From the NCBI GenBank assembly GCA_026027325.1, contig JAMSLZ010000008.1, positions 496,001 through 560,000 on the forward strand: DNA of 64,000 bases, given 5' to 3'. The DNA comes from Actinomucor elegans. Lineage: Eukaryota > Mucoromycota > Mucoromycetes > Mucorales > Mucoraceae. Below the pieces are notes generated by a model, which saw only the letters and a program-made list of their open reading frames with translations, did not search any database and was not told the origin of the DNA. Each line of letters begins with the position of its first letter. The first letter of the stretch is position 1. A program made the position numbers and the translations under genes. Positions 1 through 12,161 of the stretch are shown here, in pieces.

Positions 1-889
1 TTCTCCTGTGCTTGAAGAATCCAAAGATATGCTGAAAAGAAATCAATTCTTAACCATTGGGATTATTAAGCTGCTTTGTATTGGTAATTGTAAGTGTTTG
101 GATATCTCAACATTAGCAGCCTAATTATTGACTTGTTATTATAGATAAAAATGCCAAGGCAGTGGTGGAAAATGGAGCTCTGTCTCTTGTCATATCGTTC
201 ATCAAGAGAGTGGACGATGTAGCAGCAAAGAGTGAAGCTACTCGAGTGTTGACTAACTTGGTCAAGACTGTTTGGGTTCAAAAAGATAATCAAACTTTAA
301 GAAGACAGATTATTGATATGCAAATTATCGAGCCTATTATTGAGCTTATTCGAACATCTACCTTCCCCATCTTAAAAAATGATGGTCTTATGGCTTTGAC
401 TTTAATCTTTTCTGATCTCGAGTCTAAAGATGTATTAGCTAATGGTATGTGTGATGAAAGAACTGTTTCCTATGTGTATTAATTTTAATTCTTTAGCTTT
501 ACCCTTGATTACTGCCGAACCACCTATCATCGATATCAGTCAAGAAGACGAAAAAGAGAATGAGTCTCAATCACAACAAAAACCCGAGCTTCGATCATTT
601 TTGAATGTTGCAGTAGATGACATCTGCTCTAATAACAGCGAGCTCCCTATCCAAATTAAATGCAATATTTGTGTGTTGCTTCTCAAGATTGTTCAGGCCG
701 CTGAATCTTGTAAGTCTTTCATTTGAACATGATTGAAAAGCGCGTTTCTTATTCTTTTAAACTATAGTACAAAACCAGGCCACTATCGAAGCGATTAGAT
801 CATCCGCAGCAAGTAGACTCGGGCTTATCGCTGACGATTCAGAACTGTACAAATACGCACATACTTTAGTAGAAGCTTTAAAACAATAA
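1..889 (+). CDS. Armadillo-repeat protein, RAP1GDS1/SmgGDS-like, 3' end only
   Basis: This is the C-terminal part of a gene that starts left of the window. Exons are about 2-83, 145-444, 497-709 and 768-889; all phases join and the last exon ends in TAA at 887-889. The protein is helical and ARM-repeat-like, with segments such as VVENGALSLVISFIKR and AAKSEATRVLTNLVK. An acidic linker (EDEKENESQSQQ) lies inside the third exon. The pattern of helices resembles the end of SmgGDS/RAP1GDS1, a chaperone and exchange factor for small GTPases; this name comes from family resemblance remembered by eye, not from a search. Another ARM protein is possible. The next gene follows on the same strand after 340 bp. 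Confidence 0.55.
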
Positions 890-1229
890 AAATGAAGAGC
901 GTTTCCTTAATTGTACAAGCAATAACAAAAGCTTTTTTTGTTTTCTATATAAATGCTAGAAGCCGAGTAATGAAAGATAATCCGTTTATTTGAATGTATA
1001 CTCTGCAGCAGAGTACCTAAATATGAGAGATTGATTAAATGAACCTATGTACAAACGTATTCATATAGCGCTATATATTACATTCGAATGTTTTCTTAGT
1101 ACCAAATTGGTGAAATCATAACAAATATACTGTTTAAGTAATCCTCAATGCTAAGGACTAAGTAACTCAGATATATTTCGTCTTTTGCCTTTCGTTATTA
1201 ATTTTTGATCGTGTCTTCAGTATATAATC
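890..1229. other. Intergenic gap, 3' UTR plus chitin synthase promoter
   Basis: AT-rich DNA between two co-oriented genes. No ORF or RNA gene is visible. The last part before the ATG at 1230 should carry the chitin synthase promoter, but no clear TATA box was identified. Confidence 0.5.
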
Positions 1230-4227
1230 ATGTCATCGAACGAAGAATCATCAACAGGCGGTTGGTTTTCAGGCTGGTTCTCTAGTACCAAAGCGAAAGA
1301 TGAGGAAAATCAACCGATCAATAGCAATCAAACCTTACCCGAGAGCAACTATGCCAGAAACCAACAAACGTTATCATCGCTTAGCTCTCAGAGAGCAACC
1401 TCTTCAAAAGCTACTGTTTCGCGAGAGAAACCCGATAGAAACAGTGCTGCAACGCTTGTGCGGACAGACACAGAATCTTACTTGGATGCTCCAACTTCTC
1501 AGCGCCATCAGCAAGGCGGTGTTCTTCGAAGAAAAGTGACTCGTCGACTACAGCTTACTAATAACAATCTCGTTATTGACTGTCCTATTCCAGATAAACT
1601 CTTCGGCGCTTTGACGTTCAATGATCACGACGAATATTCACAGCTTCGATATACAGCAGCGACGTGTGAGCCAGACGAGTTTGAAGCAAAAGGATTCACT
1701 CTTCGACCCAAGATATACAACCGAGAGACAGAACTCTTTATTGTGATGACCATGTATAATGTAAACTAATTTTGTTATATTCTATTGGATATCTTTAACA
1801 CTGTTAGTGCTATAGGAAGACGAGATCTTGTTTACGCGCACAATGCATGGTGTCATGAAAAACATAGCCCATATCTGTAGTTTGAAAAAGAACGCTATGT
1901 GGGGTCCTGAAGGATGGAAGAAAATTGTAGTATGTATTGTGGCGGACGGTAGACAAGTGGTGAATAAGAGAGTTTTGAATGTTCTAGCGTCTATGGGTGT
2001 CTATCAAGCAGGAATAGCAAAGAATGTAGTCGATGACAAGCCTGTTAAAGCCCATATTTACGAAGTAAGATGAAACAGTATTGGATTTTAGTGTAATTTA
2101 TATATTAAAAAAAACTGCTCTTTAGTATACTACCCAAATATCTATAGATTCTGATATGAATATCAAAGGATCTGATAAGGTAAATATGATATTCTAGCTG
2201 CTGTCTATTGAAAAACATATCAACCTTTCAACGGTAGGGTATTGTACCAGTTCAAATCATATTTTGTCTGAAAGAGAAAAACGCTAAAAAGATCAATTCT
2301 CATCGTTGGTTCTTTAATGCATTTGGTCCCATCATAAAACCCAACGTCTGCATTCTACTCGATGTTGGAACCCGACCCGGCAATAGTAGTATATATCAAT
2401 TATGGAAAGTCTTTCATAGAAACCCATTGGTGGGTGGTGCTTGTGGTGAAATACGCGCCATGTTAGGTACTGCTTGCTGTCAACTCCTCAATCCTTTGGT
2501 AGCAGCTCAGAACTTTGAATACAAAATGTCAAATATTCTCGATAAACCTTTGGAAAGTGTCTTTGGTTATATTAGCGTATTACCTGGTGCATTTTCAGCC
2601 TATCGCTATGCAGCCTTGAAGAACGATATTAATGGACATGGACCTCTTGAAAAGTATTTTATTGGAGAAGATCTTCATGGCAACAGTACAAAAATAGGGC
2701 CCGACGGAAAGGAGATTGTTAGTAATAAAACAGGTTTATTTAAGGCTAATATGTACTTGGCAGAAGACAGAATTCTGTGCTTCGAGTTGGTGGCAAAGAA
2801 AGATGAGCGTTGGCTACTCCAGTATGTAGCTAGCGCATTTGGTGAAACTGATGTACCAAATCAACTACCCGAGTTTATCTCACAACGAAGAAGATGGCTA
2901 AATGGTTCCTTTTTTGCTGGTGTCTACGGATTGATTCATTTTCGCAAAATATGGAATAGCGGGCATGGATTTAGTCGGACCTTACTATTAATGATTGAAG
3001 GTGTTTATAATGTCATTAGTCTCATCTTCAGTTGGTTCTCAGTAGTAAGTGTTAAATAGCAATCAAAGCAGGATTTTGATTTATATTTTCTATCTTTGAC
3101 TAATTTTTTCATTCACTCAGGGAAACTTTTTTATTGCGTTTTATTTTATTACGAAGAGCCTTTCAGCACCTAATGTGGATCCTTTTGGGAATGGTTGGGG
3201 AAATAGAATATTTGATTTCTGCAAGTACGTGTACGCATTCTTGCTGTTTGTGATATTCATCTGTTCTATGGGAAACCGGCCTCAAGGGTAGGATTCTGAC
3301 TTGATGTATTACTAATTAAACTTAATTAACAGTATTTATTAATCACAGATCAAAATTCTTATTCATGACCTGCCTTGTTGGATTTGCATTAATTATGTGC
3401 TACATGTTATTTTGCTCTTCATGGCTAATCTATAAAGGAATTCAATTAGCAGCAGAGAAATATGATTGGACATATGATACTAGCGAAAACTTTCAAATTG
3501 CCATGGGCGATCCAGGCTTAAGAAACATGGTCCTTTCGCTTGGCTCTACATATGGAATCTATCTGGTCTCTAGTTGTCTGCATCGTCAACCTTTCCATAT
3601 GGTTACGAGCTTTCTGCCATACATTCTTCTTTTACCTGGTTATATCAACATATTAAACATCTATGCATTCTGCAATACGCACGATGTCAGGTACCACCAA
3701 CATAGATCAACATAATGTAATTTTAGAAATTAACATTCTATCTGTAGTTGGGGAACTAAAGGCGATAATTCTGTAGCCAAAGATTTGGGCATCGTTAAAG
3801 TATCTGAAAAGGAGAAAGGTGTTAAAACTGTAGAGATTGAACTACCTGCTGATCAACATGATATTAACTGTCAATATGACGAAGCGCTGTTTGCATTAGA
3901 CGAAAAGCCAACAAAAGAAGAGGTATAATTGTACTGGAGTTTATAGATATTATATTTGGCTAATTTTTTGCTTGTTAATAGAGCGGAGGATCGCTGACAA
4001 AAGATGACTATTACAGATCCTTTCGAACGCATCTTGTACTAGTGTGGATAGCTTGTAATGCCTTACTAGTAGTTTTTATAACCTCATCTGACTATGAGTC
4101 TATATTCAATGATTCCGTAGGAACTACATATATGTCTATTATGCTTTGGGTCAATTGCGGTTTAGGAATATTCCGTTTTTTGGGTTCACTTATGTTTTTG
4201 CTTTTGAACATTTTCACATCCGGCTAA
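1230..4227 (+). CDS. chs: Chitin synthase (class I-III type)
   Basis: Makes chitin from UDP-GlcNAc at the plasma membrane. Eight exons: 1230-1760, 1816-2064, 2126-2179, 2238-3044, 3121-3287, 3349-3690, 3748-3922 and 3982-4227, giving 856 aa with all phases consistent. The N terminus is polar and short. Then come the CHS1-N segment ([15 protein letters not shown]), the catalytic region with the LLDVGTRPG stretch, [10 protein letters not shown], the AEDR motif, and QRRRW, the family signature for processive chitin synthesis. The C-terminal half holds several hydrophobic membrane segments. There is no myosin motor head and no long extra N-terminal domain, so it belongs to division 1 (classes I-III) rather than IV-VII. 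Subclass cannot be fixed by eye. Gene identity is very sure; individual splice sites are likely. Confidence 0.96.
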
Positions 4228-4840
4228 AAAAGCTCTTTATACAGCTATTTACTCTTATATATATATATGTCTACTTATTTGTATGTACTTTTCATTATAC
4301 GTCTAATAATAAATTAATAGTAATAAAAAGTCTTACGTTCTGTAGAAGCATTATTACATTATTACTATTTGTCATAAAATTTAGAGCACTCAAAGCTGGA
4401 AATCCAAGTTCTAAACCGAACTTTTAATTAGAAACTACGATAGATGTATTACTTCAATGCAAGCAGGAAATACTTATCATATCAAGTATTTGACTAGGAT
4501 TGATCGAGGGGTCTGGTAGAGCATCAGGAATGTATGTAATTAACGTTAATCGTTATAGAATTGGATACATTGATTGTATTACAGCTAAAGAAATGTTTTC
4601 ACAAATATGACTAGTTATTTGTATACTTGTTAAATGCGATATCTGACTGAAATCGTTGAAACTAACACTAATGACTACATATAGGCCTTTCGATTGGTCT
4701 TACTTTAATGTTACATCTGATGAGTACTCTATAGATACTTAGAGCAAAGTGCTGTACCTATTAGAAAATTTATTAGGCTTCAGTGCTTTCAATTCACTAC
4801 GCCGATCGATAGTTGGCTGTAAATTACAATATTCCTACTG

Positions 4841-4875
<35 letters not shown>

Positions 4876-5099
4876 TAAATAAATAAACTACAAGTCCGGT
4901 GTGGTCGAATTGTTATAGACCTTTCTATAGTAGAAATTAACTTTTACTCCATATAACTCTCAAGTTGAGCTTATTTCGTTTTATTCTGGAGGTCTTTGCG
5001 TTGAAGCAATATGCTATGCTTGCCTTCGCTTGACTAATTTTTTATCATATTCATGCGTGAAATAATTTTATGATTACTAGCTAACTAGCTACAATGCAA
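4228..5099. other. Gene-free gap with a 30-nt T run and a weak dispersed-repeat copy
   Basis: Lies between the tail ends of two convergent genes. It holds a T30 tract at 4843-4872 and, near 4570-4655, a stretch with ATTGATTGTATTACAG followed by AAATGCGATATCTGACTGAA that resembles the dispersed family described elsewhere in this annotation. No ORF looks real. Confidence 0.5.
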
Positions 5100-6197
5100 T
5101 TAAAGCTTAGGAGTTTGAGGAAGAACCACGAAACCATGAACAGGGAAGTGAGTAAAAGATGTAAATCCATACTCCTTTTCTTTGTGGGAGATGACAGTTT
5201 CATTGATAGTACTTGAAGCAAGTACACCTATGGATGGTACCATGCCTGTATCCGTAGGCATGACCATGACCAATTGGCCCAAGCCAATGTCTAAAGATCC
5301 ATCATGTGTTGCATGACTCAAATCGTGGGATTGTTCTTTCGCCAACTTGAGAGCTTCTTCTGCGGGGATTTGATCTACCTTCTGAAGATCTTGATAACGC
5401 ACTGCAGCCAAAGTTTTCTTCAAATGATTAGCAAGAACAGGGACATTCTCCTTGAGCCAATCACCACCGACAAAGTTTTTTAGGAACCAGACAATCATTG
5501 CAATATGAAGGTCCGCGAGAGATAAAGCATTGGTTCCTAAAGCCCAAAGTGAGTTGTTTTGATTACGCTCTCTTACAAAGTTTTCAGCAATGTTCAATTC
5601 TGCTTTTAAACTTTGGAGCATGTATGGAGCGGCAGATGCAATACTATCAGGGTTCAATTTTCGGCCAGAAAACTGGGCGCGGTCATTAAGGAAATCCTCT
5701 CCCAACGCACCGAAAGGAAGTTGCGATATAACTGCTTGGAAAAGAGTGCTGTCAGTCCAACGGCTTAATGCAAGAGCCAAAGTTTCAGTAGGAGCATCTT
5801 CAGGCCCAGCAGGATAAAAGCTTGGCTCAGGATATCTAGTAGTTTAATTTAATACTATATTGAGCAAAATAAAACATACTCATGCACAATATTACAAAGT
5901 ACCTTTTCTCGAGCTCAGCAAAAATGACTTTTGAATCACAATAAGTATGGTTTCCAATTTGAAGAACGGGTGTTTTACGATAGCCTGCATCAAGAGGTCG
6001 ACGAAGAGGGCGAGGTTCAATGCGAGAGATTAATACAATTTTGAAGTTCACTTTTTTGTACTGTAGAGCCCATGCTACCTTTTGAGCAAAGGGGCTTTCA
6101 AAGTACATGTGCTATGTAGTTTTTTAACAACTTGGTGACCTATTTAATAATAATAGACTGGTTGATTTCTTACCAAAATGACATCTGGAGGAGACAT
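5100..6197 (-). CDS. GST-fold protein (GST_N plus DUF7962-like C-terminal half), copy A
   Basis: Exons 6197-6174, 6111-5903 and 5835-5100 give 322 aa with closed phases. The N-terminal part is thioredoxin-like: a short first exon MSPPDVIL, then YFESPFAQKVAWAL, the proline loop around RKTPVLQIG, and DSKVIFAELEKRYPEP. This is a GST_N_3-type glutathione-binding fold. The C-terminal helical region (ALGTNALSLADLHIAMIVWFLK) is GST_C-like, followed by a beta-rich tail found in fungal proteins of this group. Substrate is unknown; it may act in glutathione-dependent stress or detoxification. It forms an inverted pair with the gene at 7346-8440, with the same exon lengths (24 and 209 nt) and the same intron phases. 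Confidence 0.85.
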
Positions 6198-7345
6198 TCT
6201 AAGAGTTGTGAAAAGATTCTGATCAAAACGAGTCCGATATTTTTTTTTTCAGTTTTTATTAGTTTCCTGTGTATGTGAATCTCTTATACATGATTACAAA
6301 GCTTAATAAAGAAATTAAAAAACAGATCCAGCACCTATGACATGCCATTCTACTCACTATGTACCTAATTTTACGTAGCTCTAGTATGTACATTGGCATT
6401 ATTCTAATCATCCTCTCGCTCTTATATTGATTGCACCATAACTTAAGTTACTGATATACTTTGTAAAACTAGATTTAGTTAATGATATTTGATTTAGCTA
6501 TATACCCTTCATCATTGGTTAAGGAATCAACAATTGTGCTAAGACATGTATGGAATGAATACCAATTTGAGGCTTTTAATATATGTAATATTTCGTTTTG
6601 GACGCATTATACTCTTCTGATGCAACATTCAACAGGGATCATTCGAGACCTCTCGTATTGATTAGCGCAATGTGCTTATTTTCTGTCCCACAATGTAAAT
6701 ACATTTCAACACTTAGATTGAAAATTTCATAAATTATCGCATAAAAGAAGCTATAAGCGTATTTGCTTTTTTTTTTTAATTTTAGTTTTAATAAATATTG
6801 TAGAAAACGCTACTTCTTTTTCAATTGGTATATTATTTACTAAGGTAGATGTAATAAAGCATCACTTCTTTCTACATTGATCTATACCTCTTTAGTCCTA
6901 TTCGTTAAAAAGGTTGTTTGATTCTGCCGAGGAATAGCTATGATAGGCAGTTTAAATTCACACGCCTCTTCACTACTGCGCTGATTCCTAGGCCATTCAA
7001 TTCCCGTAGGCCAATGGAATGCTGGTGTTTACAATTCATCAACATTCTCTTTTATCTCGAGCCCGTTATATGGTAACAAAGAGGCATAGTTGCTGAGGAA
7101 AATACTTGTATTTAGAGCATAAAATTTATATAGTACGAGAGAAATAAGGGAGTTAACTTCCTTCAAAGCGTTGGTATAACATAATCTCAAAGAAATCTAT
7201 ATATAGCGGTAGATCTTATCAATCATAGACCTGTCTAAATCAAGTATATACACGTAATTTGATCATATTTAGGTTATAAAATGGCTTTCCGTCTAAGTGG
7301 TTCAATTTAATACTCTTTTTTTTTTTTTTTTTTTTTTAGCACAGT
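6198..7345. other. Divergent intergenic region between the two GST-like genes
   Basis: Shared upstream region of two head-to-head duplicated genes. AT-rich, with a T22 tract at 7316-7337 ending only a few bases before the start of the right-hand gene. No protein-coding or RNA gene is seen. Regulatory sites for both genes should be here, but none can be named. Confidence 0.5.
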
Positions 7346-8440
7346 ATGACTGTTCAAGACATTATTCTTGTAAGCTCGACATTACTGCAAAAAAGGAAGT
7401 TATTCAATTACTAACAGCTGTTGTCTATTTGACCTTACGTAGCATTACTATATTGAGTCTCCATTCTGTCAAAAGGTGGCCTGGGTACTTAACTACAAAA
7501 ACATCGATTACAAAACTGTTTTGATATCACGTCTGGAACCTCGCCCTCTTCGCAGACCTCTTGATGGTGGCTATAGAAAGTCCCCAATTCTTCAAATTGG
7601 CAGCCATGTCTATTGCGATTCTAAAATTATTTTCCTCGAACTAGAGAAACTGTAATACAACGGAGACAGATAAATCTTTGCAGTTACTTAACCTCTATTC
7701 TATGTAGCTTCCCTGAGCCAAGCTTGTTCCCTAAATTGAAGAACACAAGCAATGAATCTTCTGAAGGTCTTGCTCGAGGCCTAGCGATATGGATCGACAG
7801 CACTCTCTTCTTGAACGTTGTCTCCCAATTACCTGTCAAACACTTACCTGATGAGTTTCTAGCCGATCGCGGTCAATTAATTGGCCAAGATCTTGATCGT
7901 GACAAGATAGCAGCAGGAGCTCCTTTTATGCGCACCACTATTCTTTCTGAATTTAACGTAATTGAAAATATTTTAGGCAGCAAGTCCTGGATTTTAGAAA
8001 CCGAAACGCCTTCATCGATCGACTTCAGTATTGCTATGATCACTTGGTTCTTGATCAATATGATTAGTGAACAATGGGTGCAAGATCACTTGGGAACTTT
8101 TTTCAAGCATATGGCAAGAACATTAGAGGCAGCTAACTGGGAGAGAACATCCACGCGCCCTACTATGACCGAAAATGAAGCTATTGAAGTGTTGAAGCGT
8201 CATTCTACTGATGAACTTGCTCAAGGATTTGAAATGCATACAAGTACACTTCCTATTGAATTGGGTAAGCGCGTAGTAGTCACTCCTTTAGATACTGGTA
8301 AAGTTCCTGTGAGCGGCACTTTGATCAAAAGCACTATGGATGAGACAGTGATCACCTACAAAGATGCCAATTATGATACAGAGGCTATCATCCATTTCCC
8401 CGTGATTGGGTTTGTAGTGGTACCAGATGTCAATGCTTAG
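7346..8440 (+). CDS. GST-fold protein (GST_N plus DUF7962-like C-terminal half), copy B
   Basis: Exons 7346-7369, 7443-7651 and 7708-8440 give 321 aa. The first exon encodes only MTVQDIIL, the counterpart of MSPPDVIL in the paralogue at 5100-6197; the second starts HYYIESPFCQKVAWVL and contains RKSPILQIGSHVYCDSK; the third starts after the EKLFPEPS joint and ends GFVVVPDVNA. Exons 1 and 2 have the same length as in the paralogue, so the gene arose by inverted duplication after the introns were in place. Sequence divergence is high in the C-terminal helices. The first residue after SPF is Cys where copy A has Ala, which could change the chemistry at the glutathione site. The likely start is the ATG at 7346 because it reproduces the paralogue's exon structure. 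Confidence 0.85.
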
Positions 8441-8634
8441 TTTGGCGCTTATATAAATAAAGAAGTAGAAAGACGCTTTCAAATTTATTAATAGATTATT
8501 TTATCCATTTCTAATGCAAATATCTTGTAACGAATGCTTTCGTGTTATATAATATATTATACTGGAAGGAATGATGCGTCAGTGCTTGTAGTGAATTAAA
8601 AATTGCAATATTAATTATATGTAAGAGTACTTTT

Positions 8635-11600
8635 TTATAAAGAGTTGTGAGTCTCATCGTACATAATGTCTAGCCACCAGAACCTGCCGTTTGTTGGTAA
8701 TAGATTTAAATTGATCAGTGTTTCGGAAGAGCCGGAAGACGACACTTTAGTAAGTGGTATTTGGGCGTTTCCTTTTGACATGCTTGGTAAAAGGTCCTTT
8801 GCAAAATTACTGACGTCCAGAGAAGCGATACCAGTTGGGAATGTAAACTTGTTGCGTTTGACGCGCGGTGGTGGTGGCAAGGAAGACATCTGTTGTTGCG
8901 CTGGATTCACCATGGGTGGATATTCTCCCTTCGGCGCTGGTATATACTTTGGCATTGAATGCAGTTCATCATCTTCATTACCTTCATCACCTTCTTCTAG
9001 ATTATCTTCTAGTTGTGCATTAATCGTATTATCGATCTCGTTCGGTTTGATGTTACTTCTTGAGGCAGTAGATTGATACAAGCGCTGTTGAGTGAGGTAG
9101 GATGAGGGTGAGTTATGTTTGTTTTGTTCCATTCGGTATTTCTCGACAGCTAGGTCAGTTGAATAGTAAGCAAAACTTCGGTACATTGGGAAAGGTACGC
9201 ATTTGATCGATTCCGTTAATGTTTGATTGATAGCAAATCGGGTCCCGGGCGTTGTAACATGGGCTCTAAATAAGATAAGTTGACAAGGCCCGGATCTTAA
9301 CGAAAAAGCTGGAACATCCAGAACATCACCATAAAGCTTGGCTGAGGAAGCCAAAGGCTTCCCATAACTAGACAGGTTAATAAGTGATTTTGCTGCGTAC
9401 TGGAGGGCTTTTATGAATTGCTGGGTAGAATCGGTTGCATTGGCACTTTCGGAAGCAAGTGACGCGTTAACATCCAAAAGTGTGCTACTCTGAGAAGAAA
9501 CCATTTTTGAGATATCAGATAAACTCTCATCAGCATTCACATCGTTAGTTTGGTATGCTTGATCATTTAAAGGATTCATAGTTGCAATATTAGCTAGACT
9601 TTGACCGCTTAGGCCCAAGATAATGTTCTTTTGCTGTCGTGATAATTCTGTTGGTTTTTGCTCTGTACTAGATTCTACTACAAGTTGCACCATAGGGAAT
9701 GCATACCGTTTCTGTTTGTCTACGATAATAAAAGGTACTTCATTTGGAACATCATTATCGTCGATCAAACTGAAAACACCAACAAAAACACCTCCACGTA
9801 CTTGATTGTCTTGCTTCTTTTGTGAATCAGAAGCATAAAATGAATAGCCTGAAGGTTTTAATGGCGCATACATAGTTGAAGCTGTCTCTACCATTTGTAA
9901 CATATCTCGAAAATGGCTTAGCATATATTCAGATGGTACCTGCAGTTTCTCCCCCATCGTTTTAGAAATGAACACAGGCTCGGCGAACCTAAAACCGATT
10001 GATAGTAAGTTGACTAGATCTTTGTTGGATTCGATCTTTTTAACTAGGAAGATATGTCTATCTTCTGAATTAGAATCGCGGACTGTAAGGTTTCTAGTTG
10101 CGGATGAATCGGTAGATGCATGATTGAAGATATCAATCACCGTCGCGTCTTCTGGCGTTGAAATTAGAGATGATCGACACTGATTACTGTTACGATTTCG
10201 CTGCTTTTTAATTTTATGAGGCGTTTCTGTTATTAGCTCCTTTGAAGCACGATTGGAAAGGAGCCAAGATGCGGTACTACTGCTTCTTCGACTGTTGGGT
10301 TGGTCGTGTGAGAATAAACTCCTTTTATGGTTTGTAGAAATGGTATTAGTACAAAGAACGGAATCGAAAAGATGGCCTAGATCAGAAAGTTTGCTGAAAT
10401 GAAGTTCTTCAACTAGTTCAGTTGCAGCTCGAATGAAGGCTCCATTAGGACCGATGTTGCTGTGTGGTTCGCTATTTTGTGCCGACCACTGCATGGTGGT
10501 TTCAAAAAAGGTTGCAAATAATGGATGACTTGCAGAGAATGTTTCATGTTCCTAATAAATTGCATGCTTTTAATATTGGTACATCCCGTGAGTAACACGA
10601 AATCATTTACATCTTCTGGTATACTGCTCAACACTTCCTTCATTGGCACAATACCATCCACTTTCACCATGATTCTTCCGTTAGAGTCAAAAAAGATAGT
10701 ATCGAGGATCAGTCGTTTATAAGAAGTTGTTTGAAAAGGTAATTTTCCATTCTCCATTTTGGCCTTTGCTACAATGGCAAAAAGTAATATACATGCCACT
10801 AGGACAATGGCTGAAATGATACCAATGAGTGCAGATGCCCCCAAGACTGGAGTAGGTGGGCCTGAGTTGGAATCGCCTGGGTAATACACCGTTCCTACAA
10901 GTGCTGTGTAATGCATACCTAATATGTGCGTACATGAAAGATTAGCCAATATAACTTGTAGATTTTGTATTCGTACCACAGACAGCAACACCCATTAACA
11001 TGGCACATCCTAGACGTTTATACCATTGGTTCGCCCACTGCTCACGTAGTTTAAAGAAAATAAACAAAGCGGCTGTAACCGCGCAAACGGCGATCACTGT
11101 CGCTGATACTACAAAGGCTACTTTGTTCTCCATGGTAAAAAAGTCTATTGCCACTTGACCTATTAATAATTTTTATCATCTAATCAGTGATCTATACGTT
11201 ATGTAATCTTCCAAAATAGATGGGGATTGTAGTACTAACCGAGGTAATGCATTGAAACGATACCAAACTATACATAACATATTAGTTGAAGAAATCGTAC
11301 GATAAGTTCAACTCACCCCAGCTATAACACCACTAGGTACTATTCTTCCGACTCTGGCTTCTTCAGTAATCCCGACAAAAGCAAAAGCTAGGAACATCGT
11401 AAGAATCGCCACCACCAAACTCAAAAATGTAAAGCCAGTTGAATAAGAAAGCTGGTATCGATCGCCAGTGTCCAGAGTGATTGTCAAACTGTTATTACCA
11501 ATGAAATGCATAGACCAAATGCCTACACCTCCCATCGAAGCAGCAGCAGCGAATAGCAAAAACCTATTGGCAAATTGTAAATAACAAAAAAAAAAAAAAA

Positions 11601-11759
11601 GCGTGTCGAACAAGAAAGCTACCAGTTGTATTTTCCTCTAATATGCGTACGTCGTTGAAGCAGTTCCAGAGTAGTCATAGCGCCTACAACTGCAATTAGA
11701 TAACTAACAAAGATGATCCCTCCATTATAAGTTTGCAACGCTGGGTCTTTATAATCCAT
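8635..11759 (-). CDS. MHYT-domain integral membrane sensor/signalling protein
   Basis: Six exons: 11759-11623, 11563-11317, 11267-11240, 11159-10977, 10918-10599 and 10551-8635, giving 943 aa with consistent phases. The N-terminal quarter has about seven membrane segments and three MHYT-type motifs: WSMHFIG, VSMHYLG and GMHYTA. In bacteria MHYT modules are thought to bind a metal such as copper and to sense gas ligands; the fungal function is not established. After the last membrane segment a long cytosolic part begins. It includes NDFEHETFSASHPLFATFF just after a 47-nt intron, a serine-rich stretch, an acidic run (EEGDEGNEDDE), and a proline-rich tail. The gene converges on the GST-like gene, with 194 bp between the stop codons. 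Confidence 0.87.
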
Positions 11760-12097
11760 AGTACATATATATTATGTATCTGTCTATCTATTTATCTGTA
11801 TATGTGTATATACTGAGAAGGTTGTCTTCGTATCGTTTGATTATTATGTATCAAGGAGTGTTTTAAAGCTTCAGATAAAACACAGTTATTTTTTTTTTTA
11901 AGTTTAACTGATAATGAGAAAGAAAGAGGACAATAAGATTAACTAAAAAGTGTAAAAGAATGATTAATGGGGTTTACAAAATATAGACTCGCGCGCCGGA
12001 TTAACCTTAATGTCGTTCCCCACATTTCTATCTAGAATAGATCACTCTACTACTGAAGTGCACGGTTAAGAGTTTCAAGATCTCCATTTAATGCAAC

Positions 12098-12161
12098 TTT
12101 TTTGTTTTTTGTTTTTTGTTTTTTGTTTTTTATTTTGTTTTTTATTTTATTTTATTTTTTT
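12098..12161. repeat. T-rich microsatellite, (T6G)n-like
   Basis: A run of T6-7 blocks separated by single G or A bases, in the upstream region of the MHYT gene. Simple sequence, likely unstable in length. Confidence 0.8.

Noticed and set aside
7297..7524. 75-aa plus-strand ORF beginning in the T-run
   Set aside because: It reads through the first intron of the GST-like gene in the wrong frame; the true first exon is 7346-7369.
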